Source of the DNA: Bacteroides intestinalis
GTDB taxonomy: Bacteria; Bacteroidota; Bacteroidia; Bacteroidales; Bacteroidaceae
Reading direction: 5' to 3'
NCBI RefSeq assembly: GCF_902364365.1
Contig: NZ_CABJDN010000008.1
Coordinates: 176,542 to 240,541, forward strand
Length of the DNA: 64,000 nucleotides
Position numbers and translations under genes: made by a program. This document shows, piece by piece, positions 29,451 to 38,450 of this stretch. Within the stretch, counting starts at the first letter, position 1, and each line of letters starts with the position of its first letter. The notes beneath the pieces were generated by a model. The model was given only the letters and a program-made list of their open reading frames with translations. It made no database searches and was not told the origin of the DNA.

Positions 29451-31667
29451 TTAGTTTCTTGCAAGGTTAAACCTCAACCCGATATATGCCTTAGCACCAT
29501 GCATCGGTCCCCACACCATGGTAGCATCGAAGTTCTCTCCCCATGGATTAGAGGCATCAATTATCGGATTCTTCTGCTTAAAGTTCGTCAGGTTCTCACC
29601 ACCGACATAAATAGACCAGCGACGGAAATAACGCGTTACTTGGGCACTAAGTTGCTGAAAGCTTCCATAACGGCGTTCCCACGAAAGACTGCCGTCAGCA
29701 AGTTCGTAAGGATCGGGCATCCTTCCACCCCCATTCAACTGAAGGGTAGCATCAAACTGCCATAATCCCAGAGGTGTCTGATAGGAAGCTGTCAATAAGC
29801 CCTTATACTTTCCGGTCAGTGGTTTCTCCATTAGTTTACCATTGTAGGTGGTCTTCGCATCTGTCAGACGGTAGGCTGCCGTAAGGTTGAAACCTTTGAA
29901 AAACGGATAACTTACCTCTACCTGAAACACATGCGAGTAAGAACGTCCATCCAGATTATAAAAGGCCACTTCATGCGGATTGCTATCCATATCAACAACC
30001 ACCTGTTTCAGAAAATCCGTATAGTAATACTCGGCATTCACATTCAGTGTCTTGCCAAAAACAGGAATGTAAGTAGATACACTCGCTCCGTAATTCCACG
30101 CTTCCTCTTGATCCAGATGAGGGGCAATCTTCATTTTACGGCTGCTTGCCAGAAGATAGTTATTCTCCGCCAATACATGATTGGTACGGTATCCCTTACC
30201 GGCAGACAAACGAAAATGCAGATACTCATTCGGATTATACTTGACGTGTGCACGCGGTGTAACAAAGAAACCATGTTCGCTGCTGTAATCTCCCCGGATA
30301 CCGCCCATCAACATCAACTGATCATTCAGATTGAATGTATACTGGACATATGCTCCCGGAACAGACTCCTTCACAAATTTCTTCGTCAATCCGTCTTCTA
30401 CCTGATTTGTCAGCCGGTAATGCTGATCGTAACCATCATAATTGAAACTTAATCCCGTGGAAAGACTATGCTGCTTGCTGAACTCCGTCTCAAAAAGCAA
30501 CGAAGCATAGAAATTGCTTTGGTCCACATCATACAGTTTACGTCCGTAAGTGGCATCCTGATTATGCAAGGTTCCCTGCAGAATCAAAGCAAGATTCGTG
30601 TTCTTTTCTTTATCGAAAATATAAGCATTCTTGGTGAAGGCTTCGTAACGGTTTGTCTGAATGCCTATTTCATATAGATCATGAGTAGGTGTCTGTCCAT
30701 GAGCAGTCTGACCACTGTTACGGGTTTCATGCAAAGCCTTTATACCTGCCTGAAATACATAATGATCGCCCATATACGCCCATCGGTTCCAGAAGTTGTA
30801 CTGCTCCACACGCGGAATATCCACAAAACCATCATCATTGGAGTCATGAGATTTCGTCTCATTTTCATAATGTGCCAGTAAAGAAGTACTCCAGCGCTTC
30901 GAAAGCTTCACTGTAGCATCCGCATTAGCTTCATACCGGTTTGTGCTGCTGGCAAAAAGATTTGCCGACACCCAATCCGCTTCCGGCAACTGAGGTTTCT
31001 TGAATTCTACATTAATTTGTCCGGTTATAGACTCATAGCCATTCTTCACGGATGAACTTCCTTTACTGACCTGTATACTCTGCATCCACGGTCCCGGCAC
31101 ATATCCTAATCCATAAGGAGCGGCTGCCCCACGGAAATTCGGAATATTTTCAGTCATCATCTGTACATAAGTGCCGGAGAGCCCCAGTAATTTAATCTGT
31201 TTGGCCCCCGTGGCAGCATCCGAATAGCTTACATCGACGGAAGGGTTTGTCACAAAACTCTCGCCCAGATTACAGCAGGCTGCACGTGTCAGTTCGGCAC
31301 TACTGATCATATCTTCGTTCATCACACTGGAACGTAACTTCATAGTACCCATTTTACGGGTTACAATATTCACTTCACCTAATTCCACTCCTTCACGAAG
31401 CACAATCTCAAGTTGCTGATTGCCCTTATCCACATGTACCGTATCATTTTCAAATCCGATAAAGCTAACTACAAGCATATGGCTACGGGCAGGTTTATGA
31501 ATAGAGAAGTTACCGTCTTCATTAGTGGTTGCACCTTCGGTTGTATTCATCCAGAAAACATTTGCACCCGGAATGGGTTCTCCGGCAGTGTCTTTTACAA
31601 CACCTGTCACTTGCGCCTGCAAGTTCAAGGTTATGGCGAGAAAAAGAAAAATATATAAAAATCTCAT
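29451..31667 (-). CDS. TonB-dependent outer-membrane receptor (metal operon)
   Basis: 738 residues from the ATG at 31667 (MRFLYIFLFLAITLNLQAQ, a clean signal peptide); an upstream ATG at 31700 is possible. After the signal come a CarboxypepD_reg-like domain (VTGVVKDTAGEPIPGANVFW), a plug domain (SFVTNPSVDVSYSDAATGAK to GSSSVKNGYESITGQINVEF) and a 22-strand-type barrel ending in IGLRFNLARN. Position next to HMA and CopA genes suggests uptake or scavenging of copper or a copper chelate; this is inference. Confidence 0.88.
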   Translation of the reverse strand: MRFLYIFLFLAITLNLQAQVTGVVKDTAGEPIPGANVFWMNTTEGATTNEDGNFSIHKPARSHMLVVSFIGFENDTVHVDKGNQQLEIVLREGVELGEVNIVTRKMGTMKLRSSVMNEDMISSAELTRAACCNLGESFVTNPSVDVSYSDAATGAKQIKLLGLSGTYVQMMTENIPNFRGAAAPYGLGYVPGPWMQSIQVSKGSSSVKNGYESITGQINVEFKKPQLPEADWVSANLFASSTNRYEANADATVKLSKRWSTSLLAHYENETKSHDSNDDGFVDIPRVEQYNFWNRWAYMGDHYVFQAGIKALHETRNSGQTAHGQTPTHDLYEIGIQTNRYEAFTKNAYIFDKEKNTNLALILQGTLHNQDATYGRKLYDVDQSNFYASLLFETEFSKQHSLSTGLSFNYDGYDQHYRLTNQVEDGLTKKFVKESVPGAYVQYTFNLNDQLMLMGGIRGDYSSEHGFFVTPRAHVKYNPNEYLHFRLSAGKGYRTNHVLAENNYLLASSRKMKIAPHLDQEEAWNYGASVSTYIPVFGKTLNVNAEYYYTDFLKQVVVDMDSNPHEVAFYNLDGRSYSHVFQVEVSYPFFKGFNLTAAYRLTDAKTTYNGKLMEKPLTGKYKGLLTASYQTPLGLWQFDATLQLNGGGRMPDPYELADGSLSWERRYGSFQQLSAQVTRYFRRWSIYVGGENLTNFKQKNPIIDASNPWGENFDATMVWGPMHGAKAYIGLRFNLARN

Positions 31668-31767
31668 TATTCTTAAAGTTCTATTAGTTCTTGCAATCAT
31701 TTTAAATGACCTGCACCGTATTCTCTCCCTATCCGGTCCGTACTTGTTCCGTATCTATACGCTTGGA

Positions 31768-31811
31768 CTTGGTACGGACTTGGTATGGACTTGACACGGA
31801 GTTGGTATGGT
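31768..31811 (+). repeat. Four tandem 11-bp repeats
   Basis: CTTGGTACGGA, CTTGGTATGGA, CTTGACACGGA and GTTGGTATGGT follow each other without gaps, after a partial unit at 31762-31767. They lie between the Cys-rich gene and the TonB receptor, so in the receptor's leader or promoter region. Confidence 0.8.
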
Positions 31812-31895
31812 TAGGGTACAGTACCGACCCATATTTGAAAGAAATGAAGGTCTTTCAAACGTACAGGAGCAGATTCACTCCATAATAAGGGAATT

Positions 31896-32294
31896 CTAAA
31901 TGATGAGAACAGAATAAAGAGCCAGATACTGCCTCGAACTGTCAGGATGTGGAGGTACATTATAGAACACCTCTTCCAAATCACCCGTAGGCAAGGAGTA
32001 CTGGAAATCCGGCAATGCTTCACAGAGAAGTTGAATAACAGGTACGGCTATAACAGGGCTTTCACACGAGTATTTCACAAGGTCTACCTTATAGAAAGTA
32101 GCCGTACAGCCTTCATCCTTGCAAGATTTTTCCGGATTATGATGAGATTTGTGGCATTTAGCACAACCATTGGTGCAGCATGCCTGCTCTGTGGCGCAAC
32201 GTGCACAACAATAGTGGACAATAGAAACTCCGGCCCCTGCATACACAACCGTCAGGGACAATAATACTGCCAATATGTAACGAAGTCTCTTCAT
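31896..32294 (-). CDS. HYC_CC_PP family Cys/His-rich membrane-anchored protein
   Basis: 132 residues. An N-terminal hydrophobic segment (YILAVLLSLTVVYAGAGVSI) leads directly into HYCCARCATEQACC and then NGCAKCHKSHH and CKDEGC; the C-terminal part contains YNVPPHPDSSR. The spaced HYC, CC and PP motifs are those of the family I know as HYC_CC_PP, common in Bacteroidetes and of unknown function. Eleven cysteines and several histidines between residues 28 and 75 suggest metal binding outside the membrane. First gene of the putative copper operon. Confidence 0.72.
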   Translation of the reverse strand: MKRLRYILAVLLSLTVVYAGAGVSIVHYCCARCATEQACCTNGCAKCHKSHHNPEKSCKDEGCTATFYKVDLVKYSCESPVIAVPVIQLLCEALPDFQYSLPTGDLEEVFYNVPPHPDSSRQYLALYSVLII

Positions 32295-32302
32295 ATCTGA
32301 TG

Positions 32303-32310
32303 CAAAGATA
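32303..32310 (-). promoter_or_regulatory. Copper operon promoter -7 element
   Basis: Minus-strand TATCTTTG, only eight bases from the first start codon at 32294, so the leader is very short. Confidence 0.6.
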
Positions 32311-32376
32311 GGTAGATAAAAGCATTTATGCCTATTATTTTTTCATTTTTTATATGTTCTATTCGTTTATATGTCC

Positions 32377-32384
32377 TATATTTG
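32377..32384 (+). promoter_or_regulatory. DUF3298 operon promoter -7 element
   Basis: TATATTTG upstream of the plus-strand operon that starts at 32434. Confidence 0.5.
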
Positions 32385-32433
32385 TCGATAGCGAACTGAA
32401 ACCGAAATGTTGAATTTAACGAAGAAAGTCCAA

Positions 32434-33294
32434 ATGAAAAAGCAATATGTCAGCCTACTTGTCATTCTACTTGCGGCAAGTGGCTTTTTATTTTCTTGTG
32501 GTAACACCATGAACAAAAACGCCGGTGCGTTGGAGTTCGACAGTATACAGGTAAATGAGACTGCCCACCTGTTCGGAGATACAGCAAAGCCCGGATGTAA
32601 CATTACCATCAACTTTGCCTATGCCAGTAAATCGTCCGACGAGAAACTGAAAGATAGCCTCAATACCTATTTCCTTTCTGCCTGTTTCGGCGATAAGTAC
32701 ATGACGATGACACCCGAAGAGGCTGTGCAAGCTTATAAAGAAACCTATATTCAGGATTATCTGAAAGATCTGGAACCGATGTATGCCAAAGATGAAGCGG
32801 AAAAAGAAGATTCAGTATCCATAAGTGCCTGGTACTCCTATTACAAAGGTGTAGAAGGCCATGTGCAATATTACAAAAAGCATCTGCTGGTTTACCGCAT
32901 TGACTACAATGAATTTACCGGAGGCGCCCATGGCATTTATATGTCCACTTTCCTCAATATGGACCTGCGTACTTTGAGTCCGATACGCCTGGACGATATT
33001 TTTGTAGGAGAATATCAGGAAACGCTCACTGACTTACTGTGGAACCAACTCATGGCAGATAACAAGGCCACTACACGCCAGGAAGTAGAAGAAATGGGAT
33101 ATACAAGCACCGGAGACCTGGAACCAACCGAGAACTTCTACCTGAGTGAAAAAGGAATCACTTTCTATTATAATATTTATGAAATCGCTCCCTATGTGAT
33201 GGGACCGGTAGAAATCACTCTGCCTTATGAAATCATGTCGCATTTACTGAGCGATGATACAATGGTATTGAACGAAGTGAGAAACGAGAACTAA
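32434..33294 (+). CDS. DUF3298 (RsiV-like) lipoprotein
   Basis: 286 residues from the ATG at 32434 (MKKQYVSLLVILLAASGFLF with lipobox FSCG); an ATG at 32407 would add nine residues. The body fits the DUF4163/DUF3298 pair: an N-terminal beta region, then HLLVYRIDYNEFTGGAHGIY and a C-terminal EKGITFYYNIYEIAPYVMGP with a near-final PYEIMSHLL. Members bind lysozyme in some Firmicutes (RsiV), but here the role is unknown. Eighteen bases before rsmG, same direction. Confidence 0.82.
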   Translation: MKKQYVSLLVILLAASGFLFSCGNTMNKNAGALEFDSIQVNETAHLFGDTAKPGCNITINFAYASKSSDEKLKDSLNTYFLSACFGDKYMTMTPEEAVQAYKETYIQDYLKDLEPMYAKDEAEKEDSVSISAWYSYYKGVEGHVQYYKKHLLVYRIDYNEFTGGAHGIYMSTFLNMDLRTLSPIRLDDIFVGEYQETLTDLLWNQLMADNKATTRQEVEEMGYTSTGDLEPTENFYLSEKGITFYYNIYEIAPYVMGPVEITLPYEIMSHLLSDDTMVLNEVRNEN

Positions 33295-33311
33295 AATCAT
33301 AAATAACAAGC

Positions 33312-33932
33312 ATGGAAATCATTTTAAAGTACTTCCCGGACCTCACAGAGACGCAGAAGCAACAGTTCGCGGCCCTCTATGACCTCTATACAGACTGGAA
33401 TGCAAAAATAAACGTCATATCACGCAAAGACATCGAGAACCTGTACGAACATCATGTACTCCATTCACTGGGTATAGCCAAGGTTACCCGCTTCGCACCC
33501 GGTACCCATATCATGGATCTGGGAACAGGAGGAGGCTTTCCCGGTATTCCTCTTGCTATCTTATTTCCTGAAGTGAAATTCCACCTTGTCGACAGTATTG
33601 GAAAGAAGGTGCGCGTAGCAACGGAAGTAGCCAACAGCATCGGACTGGAAAATGTCACTTTCCGCCATGCCCGGGCTGAGGAGGAAAAGCAGTTATTCGA
33701 TTTCGTTGTAAGCCGTGCTGTAATGCCGCTTGCCGATTTACTGAAAATCATTCGTAAGAATATCACTCCCAAACAACAGAATGCTTTGCCTAACGGACTG
33801 ATTTGTCTGAAAGGCGGCGAGTTGGCCAATGAGGCTATGCCTTTCAAGAACAAGACCGTGATGTATGATCTGAAAGACTATTTTGAGGAGGAATTCTTTG
33901 AAACGAAAAAAGTGGTTTATGTGACGCCTTAA
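33312..33932 (+). CDS. rsmG: 16S rRNA (guanine(527)-N7)-methyltransferase
   Basis: 206 residues. Methylates G527 in the 530 loop of 16S rRNA with S-adenosylmethionine. Motif I is MDLGTGGGFPGIPLAILFP near 70, preceded by VISRKDIENLYEHHVLHSL, and FVVSRAVMPL is the conserved catalytic-side strand. Normal length. Within the DUF3298-rsmG-MBL-gcvP run. Confidence 0.96.
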   Translation: MEIILKYFPDLTETQKQQFAALYDLYTDWNAKINVISRKDIENLYEHHVLHSLGIAKVTRFAPGTHIMDLGTGGGFPGIPLAILFPEVKFHLVDSIGKKVRVATEVANSIGLENVTFRHARAEEEKQLFDFVVSRAVMPLADLLKIIRKNITPKQQNALPNGLICLKGGELANEAMPFKNKTVMYDLKDYFEEEFFETKKVVYVTP

Positions 33933-33963
33933 TCACAGAAATAATGACTAACATATACCTATC

Positions 33964-34602
33964 ATGAAAATAAAAAGGTTTGAGTTTAATATGTTCCCCG
34001 TGAACTGCTACGTTCTGTGGGACGACACCCTTGAAGCTACCGTGATAGACCCCGGTTGCTATTATGAGGAGGAAAAACAAGCGTTGAAGAACTTCATCAT
34101 CAAGAATGGACTGAACGTAAAACATCTCCTCAATACGCACCTGCATCTGGATCATATCTTTGGAAACGCTTTCATGGTTAAAGAATTCGGTCTGCAAGTA
34201 GAAGCCAATAAGGCCGATGAATTCTGGATTGATGAAGCTCCGAAACAAAGCCGCATGTTTGGCTTCCATTGGAACGAACTGCCTGCGCCGATAGGGCACT
34301 ACCTGCATGATGGAGACATCATCAGTTTTGGGAATACAACACTAGAGGCTATTCACGTGCCGGGACACTCACCGGGAAGCCTTGTTTATTACTGCGCTGC
34401 AGACCACTGTATGTTCTCCGGAGACGTACTTTTCCAAGGTAGCATCGGGCGTGCCGACCTCACCGGCGGCAACTTCGACGAACTGAAAGAGCATATCTGC
34501 AGCCGCCTGTTCGTATTGCCCAATGAGACAATAGTCTATCCCGGACATGGTGCTCCGACTACCATCGGCATTGAAAAGGCAGAAAACCCATTCTTCAGAT
34601 AA
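33964..34602 (+). CDS. Metallo-beta-lactamase fold hydrolase (glyoxalase II-like)
   Basis: 212 residues. The metal ligands are clear: NTHLHLDHIFG (HxHxDH), VPGHSPGSL, MFSGDVLF (Asp) and YPGHGAPTTIG (His). It resembles the glyoxalase II/YcbL group, cytoplasmic thioester hydrolases. The exact substrate is open. Short gaps to rsmG and gcvP suggest co-transcription. Confidence 0.9.
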   Translation: MKIKRFEFNMFPVNCYVLWDDTLEATVIDPGCYYEEEKQALKNFIIKNGLNVKHLLNTHLHLDHIFGNAFMVKEFGLQVEANKADEFWIDEAPKQSRMFGFHWNELPAPIGHYLHDGDIISFGNTTLEAIHVPGHSPGSLVYYCAADHCMFSGDVLFQGSIGRADLTGGNFDELKEHICSRLFVLPNETIVYPGHGAPTTIGIEKAENPFFR

Positions 34603-34621
34603 ACTTAAATTAAATATAGAT

Positions 34622-37468
34622 ATGAAAAGCGACCTATTAGCTTGCCGCCACATCGGCATCAGCGAGAAAGACGAAGAGAAAATGCTCCAAAAAATAGGAG
34701 TCGGCAGTCTGGATGAGTTGATAGATAAGACCATCCCTGCAAACATTCGGCTGAAAGAACCGTTGGCACTCCCCGAGCCCATGACAGAATATGAGTTCGG
34801 CCGACACATCACCCGGTTGGCGTGCAAAAACAAACTTTACACTACGTATATCGGCCTCGGCTGGTACAATACTATCACCCCCGCCGTTATTCAACGGAAT
34901 GTATTTGAAAATCCTGTATGGTATACCTCTTATACTCCTTACCAGACAGAAGTTTCACAGGGACGCCTCGAAGCGTTGATGAACTTCCAAACAGCTGTCT
35001 GCGACCTGACTGGTATGCCGCTCGCCAACTGCTCCCTGCTGGATGAAGCCACTGCTGCCGCCGAAGCTGTCACTATGATGTATGCCTTGCGTCCACGCGA
35101 TATGCAGAAATCCGGTGCAAACGTCGTGTTTGTAGACGAAAGCGTTTTCCCGCAGACATTGGCAGTAATGACTACACGCGCCATCCCGCAAGGTATCCAA
35201 ATACGCACAGGAAAATATTCCGAGATGGAAATGACATCGGATATTTTTGCCTGCATACTGCAATATCCCAATGCAAGTGGAAATGTGGAAGATTACCGCA
35301 CTTTTGTAGAAAAAGCTCATGCCGCCAACTGCAAAGTAGCTGTAGCCGCCGATATTCTGAGCCTTGCCCTGCTCACACCTCCGGGAGAATGGGGAGCTGA
35401 CGTTGTATTCGGTACTACGCAACGACTTGGCACACCGATGTTCTATGGCGGACCGTCTGCCGGTTATTTCGCTACGCGTGACGAGTACAAACGTAACATT
35501 CCGGGACGTATCATTGGCTGGTCAAAAGACAAATACGGAAAGTTGTGTTATCGTATGGCCCTGCAAACCCGTGAGCAACATATCAAACGTGAAAAAGCCA
35601 CTTCAAATATCTGTACCGCACAAGCGTTGCTGGCAACGATGGCAGGTTTCTATGCCGTATATCATGGACCGGAAGGCATTCGCACCATCGCCGAACGCAT
35701 TCACAGCATTGCAGCATATCTCGAAAAGAACATCAACAAACTGGGATACAAACAAGTGAACGAGCAATACTTCGACACCCTACGTTTTGTATTGCCTGAT
35801 ACTGTATCTGCACAACAGATACGTACCATTGCACTAAGTAAGGAAGTCAACCTACGCTATTTTGATAATGGCGACGTAGGTATGAGCATCGATGAAACCA
35901 CTGATGTAGCTGCTACCAATATACTACACTCTATCTTTGCCATTGCAGCCGGAAAGGATTGGACAAAGGCAGAAGATATTCCCGTAAACAGCACTATCAA
36001 TAAAACCCTGAAACGTCAGAGTCCTTATCTGACGCATGAGGTATTCAATAAATATCATACGGAAACAGAGATGATGCGTTATATCAAACACCTCGACCGT
36101 ATGGATATTTCCCTTGCACATTCCATGATTTCCCTTGGTTCCTGCACCATGAAGTTGAATGCAGCCGCAGAAATGCTACCTCTCAGTCGCCCCGAGTTTA
36201 TGTGTATGCACCCACTTGTTCCCGAAGACCAGGCTGAAGGGTATCGTGAACTGATAAATAATCTTAGTGAAGAACTGAGAATCATTACAGGTTTTGCCAG
36301 TGTCAGTCTGCAACCGAATTCCGGTGCGGCAGGTGAGTACGCAGGTCTCCGCGTGATCCGTGCTTATCTGGAAAACATCGGGCAGGGACATCGGAACAAG
36401 GTGCTGATTCCTGCTTCGGCTCACGGAACCAATCCCGCATCAGCCATCCAGGCTGGTTTCACTACCGTGACTTGCGCTTGTGACGATCAGGGTAATGTAG
36501 ACATGAACGACCTGCGTGCTAAAGCAGAAGAGAATAAAGAGGAGCTTGCCGCATTGATGATTACCTATCCTTCCACACACGGTATTTTTGAAACTGAAAT
36601 TGTCGAAATCTGCCGCATCATCCACGATTGTGGTGCACAAGTATATATGGACGGTGCAAATATGAATGCACAGGTAGGTCTGACAAACCCCGGTTCTATT
36701 GGTGCCGACGTTTGCCACCTGAACCTGCACAAGACTTTTGCCTCTCCTCACGGTGGTGGTGGTCCGGGTGTAGGTCCTATCTGCGTAGCGGAACATCTGG
36801 TTCCATTCCTGCCAGGACATCCGTTATTCGGTAATCCTGTTAATGCTGTGTCTGCCGCTCCTTTCGGTAGTGCAGGTATCCTGCCTATTACTTACGGATA
36901 TATCCGTATGATGGGTACGGAAGGACTGACACGTGCAACAAAAATTGCAATCCTCAGTGCCAATTATCTGGCAGCCTGTCTGAAAGATACGTATGGTATT
37001 GTATACCGTGGAGCTACGGGATTCGTAGGCCATGAAATGATATTGGAATGCCGTAAGGTACATGAAGAAACTGGTATCAGCGAAAATGACATAGCCAAAC
37101 GATTGATGGATTATGGGTATCATGCTCCTACCCTCTCCTTCCCTGTTCACGGCACGCTGATGATAGAGCCTACGGAAAGTGAAAGCCTCAGCGAACTGGA
37201 TAATTTCGTAAATGTAATGCTAAACATCTGGGAAGAAATTCAGGAAGTGAAAGAAGGCAAAGCAGATAAGGAAGACAATGTATTGGTGAATGCTCCGCAT
37301 CCTGAATACGAAGTGGTTGCCAATAATTGGGAACATAGTTATACTCGCGAAAAGGCTGCCTATCCGATAGAGAGCGTACGCGAAAATAAATTCTGGATAA
37401 ATGTAGCGCGTGTAGATAATACGCTGGGCGACCGCAAGCTGTTGCCAACGTGCTACGGGTGCTTCTAA
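34622..37468 (+). CDS. gcvP: Glycine dehydrogenase (decarboxylating), P-protein
   Basis: 948 residues from the ATG at 34622 (MKSDLLACRHIGISEKDEEK); the longer frame starts inside the preceding gene. PLP enzyme of the glycine cleavage system: it decarboxylates glycine and passes the aminomethyl group to GcvH. The PLP Lys is K704 in HLNLHKTFASPHGGGGPG. Single-chain form, not the split GcvPA/GcvPB. The other gcv genes are not in this window. Ends at a compound terminator. Confidence 0.97.
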   Translation: MKSDLLACRHIGISEKDEEKMLQKIGVGSLDELIDKTIPANIRLKEPLALPEPMTEYEFGRHITRLACKNKLYTTYIGLGWYNTITPAVIQRNVFENPVWYTSYTPYQTEVSQGRLEALMNFQTAVCDLTGMPLANCSLLDEATAAAEAVTMMYALRPRDMQKSGANVVFVDESVFPQTLAVMTTRAIPQGIQIRTGKYSEMEMTSDIFACILQYPNASGNVEDYRTFVEKAHAANCKVAVAADILSLALLTPPGEWGADVVFGTTQRLGTPMFYGGPSAGYFATRDEYKRNIPGRIIGWSKDKYGKLCYRMALQTREQHIKREKATSNICTAQALLATMAGFYAVYHGPEGIRTIAERIHSIAAYLEKNINKLGYKQVNEQYFDTLRFVLPDTVSAQQIRTIALSKEVNLRYFDNGDVGMSIDETTDVAATNILHSIFAIAAGKDWTKAEDIPVNSTINKTLKRQSPYLTHEVFNKYHTETEMMRYIKHLDRMDISLAHSMISLGSCTMKLNAAAEMLPLSRPEFMCMHPLVPEDQAEGYRELINNLSEELRIITGFASVSLQPNSGAAGEYAGLRVIRAYLENIGQGHRNKVLIPASAHGTNPASAIQAGFTTVTCACDDQGNVDMNDLRAKAEENKEELAALMITYPSTHGIFETEIVEICRIIHDCGAQVYMDGANMNAQVGLTNPGSIGADVCHLNLHKTFASPHGGGGPGVGPICVAEHLVPFLPGHPLFGNPVNAVSAAPFGSAGILPITYGYIRMMGTEGLTRATKIAILSANYLAACLKDTYGIVYRGATGFVGHEMILECRKVHEETGISENDIAKRLMDYGYHAPTLSFPVHGTLMIEPTESESLSELDNFVNVMLNIWEEIQEVKEGKADKEDNVLVNAPHPEYEVVANNWEHSYTREKAAYPIESVRENKFWINVARVDNTLGDRKLLPTCYGCF

Positions 37469-37512
37469 GGTATCATCCACCAATAAAAAGACTCAACTCT
37501 CATAATAGTATG

Positions 37513-37585
37513 TCCCGTTTTGCCCCCCTTCTAATCCGCCAGTCTTACCCTGACGGATAGAAGAAGGCAGCGGGATTTTCTTTTA
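37513..37585 (+). terminator. Compound hairpin terminator after gcvP
   Basis: Outer TCCCG (37513-37517) with CGGGA (37571-37575), inner CTTCTA/TAGAAG and TCCG/CGGA, then TTTTCTTTT. Confidence 0.75.
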
Positions 37586-37622
37586 CCCGGAAGAACAGAC
37601 TCCTATTTTCATCCACCCAAAA

Positions 37623-37653
37623 TTTGCATTCTACCCGAAAACGTCTACCTTTG
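37623..37653 (+). promoter_or_regulatory. Promoter of the hemolysin III gene
   Basis: TTTG (37623-37626), 19-nt spacer, TACCTTTG (37646-37653): a full consensus match, 39 bases before the ATG. Confidence 0.8.
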
Positions 37654-37692
37654 CGAGGCGTTTTTTAATGTTCTGCTTATCCATCTCACCCA

Positions 37693-38346
37693 ATGAATAC
37701 AACCCGAAACAGAAAAAATAACGGACTTTTCTACACTAAAGGAGAAGAAAGAATAAATACACTGTCACATGCCGCAGGCATTCTGATGGGTATTATCGTG
37801 GGCACACTGTTTTTCATAAAAAGCGACGGAGAATTTTGGGCAACGTTCGGCATCTGCCTCTACTTGTTCGGCATGCTGGGTTCTTACATCTTCTCTACCC
37901 TTTATCACGCACTGAGATATCATAATCCCTGGAAAAAACGATTACGGAATTGGGATCACGCAGCTATCTACTGGCATATTGCAGGTAGTTATTCGCCCGT
38001 CACACTAATTGCACTGCGAAGTGAAGGTGCCTGGGGATGGGGCTTGTTCGGATTCGTATGGCTATGCGCCATTATCGGTACCATTGTGAGTTTCCGCAAA
38101 ATGGAGGAACACAGCAATGTGGAAACCATTTGTTTCATTGTCATGGGCTTGTCCGTACTGGTTGCTTTCAAACCACTATATGCCGTTGCCGAAGGAACTT
38201 GTTACTGGATGATCGCCGAAGGTGTATGCTACATCACCGGGGCCGTATTTTACTCTTTCCGACAGCGATATATGCATTCCGTTTTTCACTTCTTTGTACT
38301 GGCAGGCTCAGCATGTCACATGGTGGCGGTATGGCTGATTCTATAA
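37693..38346 (+). CDS. Hemolysin III / PAQR-type membrane protein
   Basis: 217 residues with seven membrane segments. The family's metal-binding histidines are visible: SHAAGILMG at the start, STLYHAL and WDHAAIYWHIAGSYSPV in the first half, and MHSVFHFFVLAGSACHMVAV at the end. Members are hydrolase-like integral membrane proteins of uncertain role; the name hemolysin comes from one Bacillus protein. Single gene with its own promoter. Confidence 0.9.
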   Translation: MNTTRNRKNNGLFYTKGEERINTLSHAAGILMGIIVGTLFFIKSDGEFWATFGICLYLFGMLGSYIFSTLYHALRYHNPWKKRLRNWDHAAIYWHIAGSYSPVTLIALRSEGAWGWGLFGFVWLCAIIGTIVSFRKMEEHSNVETICFIVMGLSVLVAFKPLYAVAEGTCYWMIAEGVCYITGAVFYSFRQRYMHSVFHFFVLAGSACHMVAVWLIL

Positions 38347-38418
38347 AATAATATGCTAAAACATATTAATTAAAGTCTCTATTCCTTGCTTTTCTCACCA
38401 GCATCATTTACGTTTGCA

Positions 38419-38440
38419 GTGTTGTACATCAGTACAACAC
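38419..38440. promoter_or_regulatory. Palindromic operator upstream of the ABC-GntR operon
   Basis: GTGTTGTAC (38419-38427), ATCA, GTACAACAC (38432-38440): a perfect 9-bp dyad ten bases before the ABC ATPase start. The GntR/YtrA-type regulator in the same operon is the likely ligand (inference). Confidence 0.75.
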
Positions 38441-38450
38441 CAAAGAAGTT

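Noticed and set aside
34500..34625. Glycine riboswitch before gcvP
   Set aside because: gcvP follows the MBL gene after 19 bases; there is no room or conserved aptamer sequence for a riboswitch.
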